Part shown: positions 15,101-23,250 of the stretch, piece after piece
Position numbering within the stretch: the stretch's first letter is position 1
Layout: every line of letters begins with the position of its first letter
Source of the DNA: Candidatus Melainabacteria bacterium
GTDB taxonomy: Bacteria > Cyanobacteriota > Vampirovibrionia > Obscuribacterales > Obscuribacteraceae
Assembly: GCA_003242885.1 (NCBI GenBank)
Contig: QKMZ01000001.1
Span: forward strand, 248,001-312,000
Length of the DNA stretch: 64,000 bases
Direction of reading: 5' to 3'
The notes under the pieces: generated by a model
The model's database searches: none
What the model was told of the DNA's origin: nothing
The model's input: the letters and a program-made list of their open reading frames with translations, nothing else
Program-made: the position numbers and the translations under genes

Positions 15101-16051
15101 CTATCGTCCTAATTTTTTCAGCGCAATGAAAGCCATTTGTCGCGCAATCAGAGGTAGGCTTCCCAACATCTTTTCATTGCGTTGTACGCGCTGTGCAAGA
15201 CTTTCGTGTCTCGCTTTGAGGATTTCGAACTCCTTTTTAAGGTAAGCATACTCCGACTCTTCTTTAGCGTATTGCTCCGCACTTGATAAGAACTGCTGGG
15301 AATCTTGCTTTGTGTTGACACTGTATGAAAGCGCATGGTCCCGCCACTGCTCCAATACCCCCTGCAAATGCTCTGCAACGGATTGGTGGTGCATTAGTAA
15401 TGTGCGATAAAAATTAGGTAAAACGTACGGCTGCTGAGTGCTCATCAGCCCTTTTTCGTGGCTGCGGTAAAGGTAAATTGGTTCAGGCACAAATGCGAAT
15501 TTTGTTCCGGCTTCAATTATTCTGATCCAGAATTCGGTATCTTCGACTAACTTCAGATCTTTGTAACCACCTACAGAATCAAAAACTTCACGCTTTACTA
15601 AAAGAGTGTTGCATGGGAAATGGCCAGAGAATATTTTGCCTAAATCGGTACTCGGAATGTAGATGCGATTTGAATTTCCAAAATACTGTACTTGAGTGTA
15701 CGCGGCCCCGGTATCAGCTTCCTTTGATGCCCTCAAAGTTTTTTCAACGTAATCAGGCGCAATCTTGTCGTCTGAATCCAGTGGGATGAGATAGTCACCG
15801 CTGCTTTTTGACGCAGCAGTATTGCGTGCGGCCGCTGTACCTAAGTTGGAATCATGGCGGTAAACATGGATTCTCTCGTCACGTTCGTCCCGCAGTAAAT
15901 CTCTCGCCGGGTTTTCGGGTGAACAATCATCAACGATGATGAGTTCCCAGTTTGCATGAGTTTGTTTCTTAACAGAATCGACCGCCTCGAGAAGATAATC
16001 CCCTAGGCGGTAGTACGGCATTATGATACTGACGAGCGGTTCGTTTCCCAT
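15101..16051 (-). CDS. Family 2 glycosyltransferase, tandem paralogue
   Basis: A 316-residue GT-A enzyme closely related to the downstream gene: SIIMPYYRLGDYLLEAVDSV, VDDCSP, DSDD and GGYKDLKLVEDTEFW are all present, and the helical tail ends MLGSLPLIARQMAFIALKKLG. ATG 16051 is preferred to a GTG one codon upstream because GAAG precedes it closely. The gene is divergent from precursor B, with 159 bp between the two starts. A role in decorating the RiPP or a surface glycan is plausible from position only. Confidence 0.9.
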   Translation of the reverse strand: MGNEPLVSIIMPYYRLGDYLLEAVDSVKKQTHANWELIIVDDCSPENPARDLLRDERDERIHVYRHDSNLGTAAARNTAASKSSGDYLIPLDSDDKIAPDYVEKTLRASKEADTGAAYTQVQYFGNSNRIYIPSTDLGKIFSGHFPCNTLLVKREVFDSVGGYKDLKLVEDTEFWIRIIEAGTKFAFVPEPIYLYRSHEKGLMSTQQPYVLPNFYRTLLMHHQSVAEHLQGVLEQWRDHALSYSVNTKQDSQQFLSSAEQYAKEESEYAYLKKEFEILKARHESLAQRVQRNEKMLGSLPLIARQMAFIALKKLGR

Positions 16052-16210
16052 CACTTCAAACTGAAACCCGATACGTCACTAATTTAGTTAATAGAAGTTG
16101 TCCGGATAGTTAGTTGTATGTAATTTTGGTGTTCTAAATGTACACGAGGGCCCATAAATTCAGGCCAAGTTGTTAGTATTGCCCTGTGGGCATCTAAGTT
16201 GGAGAACAGT

Positions 16211-16465
16211 ATGAGTTTTCGAAAGGCATTCTCGGCAGATTATCTCGGATATGTGAAATCAAAAACACATAGCCGTTCAGAGAGCCTGCAGTCCTTTGAG
16301 TTCGGAAATTCCGGCAATGCTTTACAAGGGCTTGCTTCGGCTGGACCGTGTTCTTGTGCGTGCACCTGCCCTTGCGCCTGCGCCAGCAGCTGTTCTTGCG
16401 CTTGCACTTGCCCTTGTGCTTGCGGCAGCTCTTGCTTCATGCCACCTGCGCCCACTCAGTCGTAA
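16211..16465 (+). CDS. RiPP precursor peptide B, with duplicated CxCxC core
   Basis: An 84-residue peptide starting at ATG 16211 behind TTGGAGA; a TTG at 16199 lies inside that ribosome-binding site. The leader carries F7-x-x-D10-Y11-x-x-Y14, the motif also seen in A1 and A2. After ASAGP the core begins at residue 47 with C-S-C-A-C-T-C-P-C-A-C-A-S-S, repeated with one change (A to G), then a final Cys, giving 13 cysteines mostly alternating with small residues. The tail is F-M-P-P-A-P-T-Q-S. Full cyclisation would give runs of alternating thiazoles. It is upstream of its own E1-like, YcaO and SagB genes. Low complexity alone would be suspicious, but context and the shared leader make it convincing. 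Confidence 0.9.
   Translation: MSFRKAFSADYLGYVKSKTHSRSESLQSFEFGNSGNALQGLASAGPCSCACTCPCACASSCSCACTCPCACGSSCFMPPAPTQS
16349..16432 (+). repeat. 42-bp in-frame tandem repeat encoding the precursor core
   Basis: Two 42-bp units (16349-16390 and 16391-16432) encode the same 14 residues apart from one Ala/Gly change, followed by one more Cys codon. The units differ at several third positions, so the duplication is not fresh and the peptide sequence appears to be under selection. Confidence 0.9.
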
Positions 16466-16467
16466 GG

Positions 16468-16515
16468 CTCTTTTCACTTTAAGAGATAGCGCCGAGCATC
16501 GTAGAATGTCGCTCG
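16468..16515 (+). promoter_or_regulatory. Two small hairpins between precursor B and its E1-like gene
   Basis: CTCTT/AAGAG (16468-16472, 16481-16485) and CGAGC/GCTCG (16493-16497, 16511-16515) lie in the 71-bp spacer after the precursor stop. They sit where the strong hairpin lies in the left arm, so partial termination or mRNA processing is possible. The stems are short. Confidence 0.35.
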
Positions 16516-16536
16516 TTGCCTGATTGAGCATTTTTC

Positions 16537-17679
16537 ATGCCAGATAAGCATTATGAAGTGGCGCTTTCCTTCTTGCAGGAAGGCGGGACAAACTTCCCAA
16601 GGTTTCCGAAATTGGTGGAAGACCTAGTTGTCTTTGACATGCCGGATGGTCTTGGAATGCAGTTTCGCGGGTTGTCATGTCCGGTGGTCTTACGTGGAGC
16701 GCTTGCAGAGACGCTTCTTCCTAAATTGTTGCCGTTGCTCGATGGTGAGTGCGAAGTAGCAGAACTTTTTGAAAGGTTTTCCAAGGAGGCAAGCCCTGGT
16801 GAGATTGCTGCTCTTCTAAAGAACCTCTTTACAAGGGGTGCCATTGCAGATCCTGATAAGGCAGGCGCAGTCGGCAATATTGTCGATAGAAAGCATCAGC
16901 TGTTTTTCGGGCGTCGTCTTGGGGTTACCAGAAACAACAGGTGTTCTTCTGAGGTTGTTGAAAAGCTTGCTCGTGCGCGCGTCGTCGTGATTGCGGATGG
17001 TCTGCTCGGCGCAGCAGTAGTCGACCTTCTAAATAGATCTGGATTTGAAAACCTAATTGTCGCGGCCCTAAAAACGCAAGATGCATCGGAAGAATTATTT
17101 TCCGGTTTTCCTTCCGAAATAAACATTTTGCATTTTGAAGGTACTGATACGGCTGTAAAAACGTTCCTTCAACAAGAGGCAAATTCAGCGGATTTGGTTG
17201 TCGCAGCTCTGAGGACTGTGCCGCAGTCCGTGCACTTGGCTATTAATGAAACATGCATACAATCAGGGGCTCAATGGTTGCGGACATGCGACAACGGCAG
17301 CAATGTTGAAGTTGGACCGTATGTGAACCCTTATGATTCGGCATGCTTTGAATGCATGCTCGTTCGCCAGATTAGTGTGAGTGATTACGCTGTTGAAGAG
17401 GAGCTCTATCAGGAATTCCTAAAGGGCCAAGTATCCGTGTCTGGTCTTTTGGGAGAATCGTTAGGGCTGGCAACTCAGGCAGCATCATATATTGCGCAAG
17501 AAGCAGTGCGCATCGTCACTGCGATTGAAAAACCGCAATTGGATGGGACCGTTCTGACATTTCATTCGGACGGAACAATCGATCGCAATGGATTCAATCG
17601 CGTTCCTAGATGTGAGGTTTGCGCCAGAGGCGGTGCCATTTCCGTGCCGGAGAGAGACCATGCCAGTAAAGTCTCGTGA
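16537..17679 (+). CDS. RRE-containing E1/ThiF-like cyclodehydratase partner, right arm
   Basis: A 380-residue homologue of the left-arm protein. It has an N-terminal winged-helix-like recognition element (residues 24-105, with MPDGLGMQFRG), an E1-like domain beginning ARVVVIADGLLGAAVVDLL, and two CxxC pairs (Cys 270/273, 359/362) for zinc. It should bind the precursor B leader and stimulate YcaO. The YcaO start overlaps its 3' end by 20 bp. The two copies differ throughout, so the arms diverged long ago or were acquired separately. Confidence 0.88.
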   Translation: MPDKHYEVALSFLQEGGTNFPRFPKLVEDLVVFDMPDGLGMQFRGLSCPVVLRGALAETLLPKLLPLLDGECEVAELFERFSKEASPGEIAALLKNLFTRGAIADPDKAGAVGNIVDRKHQLFFGRRLGVTRNNRCSSEVVEKLARARVVVIADGLLGAAVVDLLNRSGFENLIVAALKTQDASEELFSGFPSEINILHFEGTDTAVKTFLQQEANSADLVVAALRTVPQSVHLAINETCIQSGAQWLRTCDNGSNVEVGPYVNPYDSACFECMLVRQISVSDYAVEEELYQEFLKGQVSVSGLLGESLGLATQAASYIAQEAVRIVTAIEKPQLDGTVLTFHSDGTIDRNGFNRVPRCEVCARGGAISVPERDHASKVS

Positions 17680-18979
17680 GAAATTAGGAAAACTCGCGCC
17701 TGTTTTGGAGCTAATTGATGAAAGATTTGGCCCTGTCAGAGACCTGATTGGCATAAAGGCGAAGGGTAATCAACCGCCGTTTTGGATTTATCACGCACAA
17801 CTTTCGCGACCACTGGGCTCTTATTTTGTGGAATACGACTGTGATGCTTGGGGTTCGTCAATCGACAAAGACGAAGCGCTATTTAAATGTTTGGGCGAAA
17901 CGCTTGAGCGTTATTGCATGTATAACACCTTCGCCACCGCTGAGTTTGCGCAGCTGCCGGCATCAAATTGCAAGTTGCTCGACGTTTTGCCACGCTGTGG
18001 CCCGCAAGAACCTTGTTCTGATACTTTCAAGGGAGTTTCGCCTGACTGGAATTTGACTATGGCGAGAATGACAGCCGTAGCCACTGATGAGTTACATTGG
18101 ATGCCTGCCGGCTTTGTCGATTTCACATATAACACTAGCGCCGATGAACCCAGAGTGACTTTGTCTCACTCTTCCGGTTCTGCATTTCACGAAAGCATCT
18201 ATCGTGCGATATGGGCAGGTCTTTGCGAAGTTGCGGAACGTGATGCCTTTTCGCTCTTCTGGTTGAATCAACTTCCTGCCAAAGAAATTGTTTTTGACAA
18301 GTTGGATCTCTTGAATGGAGGTGAAGACCTGCAAGCGCTTTCCACAAGAATTGAGTTGATCAAGGCTGCTGGACTGAGTATCCGTAGTTTTGACATTACG
18401 ACTGATTTTAACGTGCCGACTGTTTTTTCTGTTGTGCAAGGCGAAGAATTTCCGCTGGCGACTTTTGGTGCTGCATGTACTGGCGATCCTGTAAGAGCGA
18501 TTGTGAAATCAATAGACGAGGTCTTCCTCGTCCGCTTCGCGCAATTGAGTGGAAAGGAAACTGCGCATGTTCATTCATATACTGACTTCGATTGGGTCTC
18601 GTCCTTGCGCGATCATTCGGATCTTTATGCTCTGTGGAAAACCCCACCTGCTTTTGATTTTTTCATGAAAAATGCAGGGACAGTTTCACTTCAGGAGTTC
18701 AGGAGCAGAAGTTGGTGGCAAGAGCCGCAAAATTATTCGCAATTACAGGATGTTTGCCGCAAGCTGAAAGAGGAGCTGGGGATGACTGTCTTATACCTGG
18801 ATTGCACGTTAGATGATGTATCGCGTTTTGGCGCTGGTGTAAAAGTCGTAGTACCTGAAATGCTGCCCATCTCTGTACCCACTTCGATTAAATGGCTTGG
18901 CTGCCCGCGTCTTGCAAAACATGCGGAAAAGCATTCATTGCAATTTGCAAGCAACCCATTCCCCCATCCATTTCCATAG
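17660..18979 (+). CDS. YcaO cyclodehydratase, right arm
   Basis: A 439-residue YcaO protein with SSIDKDEALFKCLGETLERY, AGLCEVAERDAFSLFW and a full Pro-rich C-terminus NPFPHPFP, the PxPxP tail typical of azole-forming YcaO enzymes. It should use ATP to cyclise the many cysteines of precursor B. The start at ATG 17660 has GGAGAGAGACC immediately upstream; the longer frame to 17588 is not needed. It is followed 9 bp later by SagB. Confidence 0.95.
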   Translation: MPVKSREKLGKLAPVLELIDERFGPVRDLIGIKAKGNQPPFWIYHAQLSRPLGSYFVEYDCDAWGSSIDKDEALFKCLGETLERYCMYNTFATAEFAQLPASNCKLLDVLPRCGPQEPCSDTFKGVSPDWNLTMARMTAVATDELHWMPAGFVDFTYNTSADEPRVTLSHSSGSAFHESIYRAIWAGLCEVAERDAFSLFWLNQLPAKEIVFDKLDLLNGGEDLQALSTRIELIKAAGLSIRSFDITTDFNVPTVFSVVQGEEFPLATFGAACTGDPVRAIVKSIDEVFLVRFAQLSGKETAHVHSYTDFDWVSSLRDHSDLYALWKTPPAFDFFMKNAGTVSLQEFRSRSWWQEPQNYSQLQDVCRKLKEELGMTVLYLDCTLDDVSRFGAGVKVVVPEMLPISVPTSIKWLGCPRLAKHAEKHSLQFASNPFPHPFP

Positions 18980-18988
18980 GTCGCTCAG

Positions 18989-19777
18989 TTGAAAGCCTCG
19001 CATAAAAAATTGGCTGCCGAACTTGCTTGTGACTACCATGTCGCAAGCAACAATTCACCATGGCTTTTGAAGTTGCCTGTCATTAAGCAGGTCAATTTTA
19101 GTGAGCATGTGCAAGAGTTGATGGAAGAAGGCCCCAGACAAATCGACTCTGATACTGATACTCAAGCTTTCCAGTGCACTGGCAAGGCTTCTGACATGAC
19201 GCTTATTGACGCGCTTGCCCGCAGAAAGAGTTCGCGGGAATTTTCTAAATCTGCTTTGGATTTGCAGAAGTTCGGTCAATTACTCGGGCTTTCCAATGGA
19301 CTACGCAACAAAGTAGGCAATGCCAATGACAGTGGTAGAAACGCTCCCAGTGCCGGTAGTCTTTGCTCTTGTGAGATGTATGTGCTGGCATTGAACGTCG
19401 CTGATCTTGAAAAAGGCATTTACCATTATGATGTGGGCGCTCACGGATTAAAGCAGCTCAAGCTCGGCGACTTCAAAGAATGGTCGAAGCGTATGCTACT
19501 TCTGCAGTCGGAATTGTGCGACTCAGCGGCGTTTATTTTTCTTGCCAGCAATCAAGGACGCTTGCGCAGCAAGTATGGTCCACGCGCATACAGACTGGGT
19601 TTACTAGATGCCGGGCATGTCTCTGAAAACATCTATCTCGTGTCTGCTGCGCTCAATCTTGCAGTGACAGCTACGGGCGGCTTTATTGACGACGAACTAA
19701 ATAACGCACTTGGCTTAGACGGCGTAGATGATTGCGTCGTACTAGTTTTAGCTGTTGGCGAACCTGCCGGAGCCTAA
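18989..19777 (+). CDS. SagB-type azoline dehydrogenase, right arm
   Basis: A 262-residue nitroreductase-fold protein with the PSAGSLCSCEMYVLAL block, GIYHYD, and PRAYRLGLLDAGHVSENIYL, matching the left-arm copy in order. It should oxidise azolines to azoles with FMN. The start is a TTG 9 bp after the YcaO stop; no ATG is suitably placed. Its stop overlaps the convergent PP-loop gene by 4 bp, the same junction type as in the left arm. Confidence 0.9.
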   Translation: MKASHKKLAAELACDYHVASNNSPWLLKLPVIKQVNFSEHVQELMEEGPRQIDSDTDTQAFQCTGKASDMTLIDALARRKSSREFSKSALDLQKFGQLLGLSNGLRNKVGNANDSGRNAPSAGSLCSCEMYVLALNVADLEKGIYHYDVGAHGLKQLKLGDFKEWSKRMLLLQSELCDSAAFIFLASNQGRLRSKYGPRAYRLGLLDAGHVSENIYLVSAALNLAVTATGGFIDDELNNALGLDGVDDCVVLVLAVGEPAGA

Positions 19778-20949
19778 TAGGGCGGTTTTCCAAATAACGC
19801 TTTTATTCTCTCGCTGGTTTGTTTGAGCTCGTGATGAATTGTTTTCTTTGGTTTCAAACGCTGGCGATTGACTGCTATCAAATTGGTTAGTTGATGGCGG
19901 AAAGGCAGTCTGTTGCCTATCTTGAGAAGAGCCTCAAGCGCCTCGAGGTGTACTTCATCGAGTTCTTCAATGTCTTCAAAAACCTCTTCTGAGAGCGCTT
20001 GCGGAAATGAGCAAGGCGTCGGCAGTTGCAACATGCTGATGAGCATTAGCGTGACCAAACACTTTCCGCACCGACCGCAATTTTGGTCTTTCTTCGGATT
20101 CGAGTAACAAACGCGAATTCTCTCGTACGCTGTCTGCCACTCGCGCAAATGATAAAGCTTAGAGCCTCGATTCCAAATGGCACCATCGTGGAATATGGAA
20201 AAATTTCTGCTGGACATCAGATGATCGCTCGTCGGATTACTGCCCCAGAGCGGCGCTAGATCGTTGTAGCAGTATGTTCCGGGAATGATTCCTTCGGAAA
20301 ATGTGCGCTTGAAAAATGTCAAACAAGATGCAATTCCGGCTGCGTGCGTTTCATTCCAGTCAGGAAATAGAAGGCGGTGATTGGATTGAATTGGGTACAG
20401 TGGCACTCCGACTGACTTGAGCGTATCTTGATTCGTCCTGAATGCTCGTTTGTAAGCCTCTTCATCTTCCAGAGGAATGTCAAAGCCATGCACAAAGAGC
20501 GCCGCTCCCAAATTGCGCTTTAGCCGACCGCATATACCCGACGCGTGTCGATAAATTGTAAAACTGCTGTCCAGTCCGCCGGAGAAAGCGCATATAGACC
20601 GATCAAGGTCTGGAAAAACATCTGTCTCTGCTTCAGTTTCGGCAGTAATTTCTACGCGATTGTATTTACCAGGCAGGTTGGCGTACCAATAAGCCTGGAA
20701 TTCCATCAAGTTGCGAATGAGAAATGGCGAGACTGTGCCATGAACATGCACATTGGCTTTAGTAGTCATCGCGGCGAATATGGCCGCAATGAGGTAAGGC
20801 TCGGCACTCCCCGTCAGATTCTGAGCAAGCTCTTCCGGCACCCTGTACCAGAGCTGCTTGCGTTCTGCGTTTGGAAATTCGATTTCCGCCGAAAGCTCGA
20901 CTTTTCCGTCAACCAGCTTAGGCTCTAATGGGTAAATATTGCTGCGCAT
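19774..20949 (-). CDS. PP-loop ATPase (QueC/asparagine-synthase-like), right arm
   Basis: A 391-residue homologue of the protein at 7652. It has SGGLDSS (about residues 123-129), VHGFDIPLEDEEAYKR matching VHGFDIPLPEEEAFRR of the left copy, WGSNP-x-SD, and the cysteine motif C-G-R-C-G-K-C. The predicted activity is ATP-dependent adenylation of an unknown group. ATG 20949 aligns with the left copy; upstream ATGs at 20979 and 20985 are also in frame, and none has a strong ribosome-binding site. Its position, convergent on SagB-2, mirrors the left arm. Confidence 0.8.
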   Translation of the reverse strand: MRSNIYPLEPKLVDGKVELSAEIEFPNAERKQLWYRVPEELAQNLTGSAEPYLIAAIFAAMTTKANVHVHGTVSPFLIRNLMEFQAYWYANLPGKYNRVEITAETEAETDVFPDLDRSICAFSGGLDSSFTIYRHASGICGRLKRNLGAALFVHGFDIPLEDEEAYKRAFRTNQDTLKSVGVPLYPIQSNHRLLFPDWNETHAAGIASCLTFFKRTFSEGIIPGTYCYNDLAPLWGSNPTSDHLMSSRNFSIFHDGAIWNRGSKLYHLREWQTAYERIRVCYSNPKKDQNCGRCGKCLVTLMLISMLQLPTPCSFPQALSEEVFEDIEELDEVHLEALEALLKIGNRLPFRHQLTNLIAVNRQRLKPKKTIHHELKQTSERIKALFGKPPY

Positions 20950-21050
20950 ACTGCATTTGTATAACAATGCCGAATGCATAATCATGAGATGGTTGTCATG
21001 TTGCTTTCGGCTGAGCTAGTAGACTGATAGAAAAACGCAGTCCTCTGACC

Positions 21051-22064
21051 ATGCAAAAACCGCCGCTGATCTCGATTGTCATCACTTACTACAGCTATGC
21101 CGACTATCTGTTGGAAGCCGTGGCGAGCATAAACGCGCAGACATATCGCAATTTCGAAGTAATCATCGTCGATGATGGCTCGCCCGAAAAGCATGTGTAT
21201 GAGTTGGATTTTGGTCCTGTTGAGTTTCCTCTCAAGATTGTTACGCACGAGTCAAATAAGGGACTGCCAGAAGCCAGAAACACTGGTGTTAAACAGGCAT
21301 CAGGTGAGTTTCTCGTAATAATGGACTCCGACGATCTCATTGAGCCAACGTTCTTGCAGGATACGCTGGCTGTCCTCCAAGACTCCGAGAATGACGGCGT
21401 TTACACGCATATGCAGTTGTTCGGTGCGCGCGACTATCTATGGAAAGAAGAGGTTTCTCTCATTTCTCTTCTTGCTGGCGAACCAGGCCCCGTGACATTC
21501 TTGATGAAGCGAAGGGTTTTTGAAGAAGTGGGCGGCTATAACCAGCATCTGTCTCTCAACAGCGATCACGAATTTTGGGTAGCGGCTTTGGGTTGTGGCA
21601 TGAAGTTTGCCCGCCTTGAGAAAACTCTGTTCAAGTACCGTAAACACGAACAAAGTATGTCCAGCGTCAATCGAGACCAATGGTGGCAATCAATTCCTGT
21701 TCTCTTAGAACACCACAAGGAGTTGTACGACCGCCATTATCCAGAGATCCTGGCTTTCAAAGAAAGACAGTTCAGAAAGCTCGAGGATCAATACGATACG
21801 CTATATCAAGAGTGGCTCGAAGTTGATGCTGAATCCAGGCGTGTTCATCAAATCCACAAGGAAGCGCTGAAGCGCATGTCCTTTGCCGATCAAGTGTTTC
21901 AGAACCCAGTTTTGCGAGCACTATTTTTTCTTTTCAGGCGCAGTCCAAACAGCACCATCGATTCCGCCGTTGACTCCGCGCTCACTGTCTCGGCGAAAAC
22001 GGCGCCTGACAGCAATGCCAAAGTCACAGCTATAGGCGACACTCGCAGAGTTGCGTCGCGTTAG
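21051..22064 (+). CDS. Family 2 glycosyltransferase
   Basis: A 337-residue GT-A enzyme, third family-2 transferase in the region: SIVITYYSYADYLLEAVASI, VDDGSP, MDSDDL and a GGYNQHLSLNSDHEFW acceptor block. It shares the YLLEAV-S-x-x-x-QT feature of the other two but has a different C-terminal tail rich in Ser and Ala. It is divergent from PP-loop-2 with about 100 bp between starts. Substrate unknown. Confidence 0.9.
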   Translation: MQKPPLISIVITYYSYADYLLEAVASINAQTYRNFEVIIVDDGSPEKHVYELDFGPVEFPLKIVTHESNKGLPEARNTGVKQASGEFLVIMDSDDLIEPTFLQDTLAVLQDSENDGVYTHMQLFGARDYLWKEEVSLISLLAGEPGPVTFLMKRRVFEEVGGYNQHLSLNSDHEFWVAALGCGMKFARLEKTLFKYRKHEQSMSSVNRDQWWQSIPVLLEHHKELYDRHYPEILAFKERQFRKLEDQYDTLYQEWLEVDAESRRVHQIHKEALKRMSFADQVFQNPVLRALFFLFRRSPNSTIDSAVDSALTVSAKTAPDSNAKVTAIGDTRRVASR

Positions 22065-22113
22065 TCAATTCGACCAGGTTAGAACTCATGCGAAATAGTT
22101 TGAATGAGTTCAA

Positions 22114-23229
22114 TTAGTTTGTGGCGGATCTAATAAACTGACTTATCTGAGATTCGTCAGCTAGAAAAGTGCAATTCTTGTTTTGCATTTTCCAGGTGGA
22201 AAAGAACTGTTCATTCTTGTGGTAAGAGTTGGATGCCAAGCCGTTTTTGACGCCCAGTATGCATGAGGTCAAATGCGCGTGCAGTCGATCTGTTATGACC
22301 AAAACGCATTCGGAAATCTGTCTTATCGCATCAAAAGCAATCATCCACGAAAAAAGAGTTTGCTCTTTGTTCGGCATGGCTTCAAGGATTGGAGTAAATC
22401 TCTTTAAACAGCGCCACTTGATTCGATCGGGAAGGCGATGCGGTTTTGAAAGTCCTCTTTGCCAAAGTTCGCGAACCGCATATACCGATCCTGGTAGTTT
22501 CTTATAAATTTCAGCAGGCTCGGAAAGCTTGCCGCGCCCGTCATAGACCCATTTATAAGTCTCCCAGTCTTCTACAGGTATGCTGAATTGACTGGCGATT
22601 TTTGAAAGCTGTTTGTTCGATGATTCTTTATCCGCTCGAATGAGAAACTTTGTTTTTCCGTTTTTGCGTTTTTTGAAAAACGTTTGAATTACCGGTGCAA
22701 GCATGAAAACCATGTCGGGTGCGAGAATGACGCGCGCCTTCGAGAAATGTTCTTTGGCAAAATCAAAGCTTTTTTGGTCGCGTGTAAAAATTGTCAGGTT
22801 GGGATGTGAGTTGAAAACATGTTTGGCCGCTTTCAGTGCTTCGTCATCAGAGAAGAGAATTGATTGCGGCATGATGTAAATTGGGCAATCATGATTGTCG
22901 GCGATTACGCGTTCGCGGAACTTTTGGCTATCCGGCCAGATATCACCCAAGTTACCTCCGCCTTGCAAGAATATCGGCGCCGTGCCGTTTTTCTCTCTCA
23001 ACGTCTTTTGATCGAAATCAACAAGCGATGAGGTATAGGTGACTCGCGCCTTCCTCTTCTCGATAAGGAAGAAACATGTGCCGAGCCAGATCAAATGATC
23101 TCCCGAATTGAGATGATCCGGGTAGTCGAGAAATGCGCACTGCTGGAAGCTCTCGATTTGTGCGAGAGCCTCCGATAGCTGCGTTTCCAGAGGCAGATCT
23201 TTCAGATGTTGTGCCTCTGATTTTTCCAT
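22114..23229 (-). CDS. Polysaccharide pyruvyl transferase family protein
   Basis: A 371-residue protein with the family's GGGNLGDIWP loop, an IMPQSILF segment and the C-terminal VITDRLHAHLTSCILG block with H-x-H. Family members add ketal-pyruvate from PEP to sugars of surface polymers. It is convergent with the glycosyltransferase at 21051, suggesting a small glycan-assembly group beside the RiPP locus, although the target is unknown. Confidence 0.88.
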   Translation of the reverse strand: MEKSEAQHLKDLPLETQLSEALAQIESFQQCAFLDYPDHLNSGDHLIWLGTCFFLIEKRKARVTYTSSLVDFDQKTLREKNGTAPIFLQGGGNLGDIWPDSQKFRERVIADNHDCPIYIMPQSILFSDDEALKAAKHVFNSHPNLTIFTRDQKSFDFAKEHFSKARVILAPDMVFMLAPVIQTFFKKRKNGKTKFLIRADKESSNKQLSKIASQFSIPVEDWETYKWVYDGRGKLSEPAEIYKKLPGSVYAVRELWQRGLSKPHRLPDRIKWRCLKRFTPILEAMPNKEQTLFSWMIAFDAIRQISECVLVITDRLHAHLTSCILGVKNGLASNSYHKNEQFFSTWKMQNKNCTFLADESQISQFIRSATN

Positions 23230-23250
23230 TTTTGTGACTTGTCTCGAAGC

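Noticed and set aside
16240..16455. Minus-strand Gln/Ala-rich open frame over precursor B
   Set aside because: It mirrors the Cys-codon repeat; the plus-strand frame has the ribosome-binding site, the leader motif and the enzyme context.
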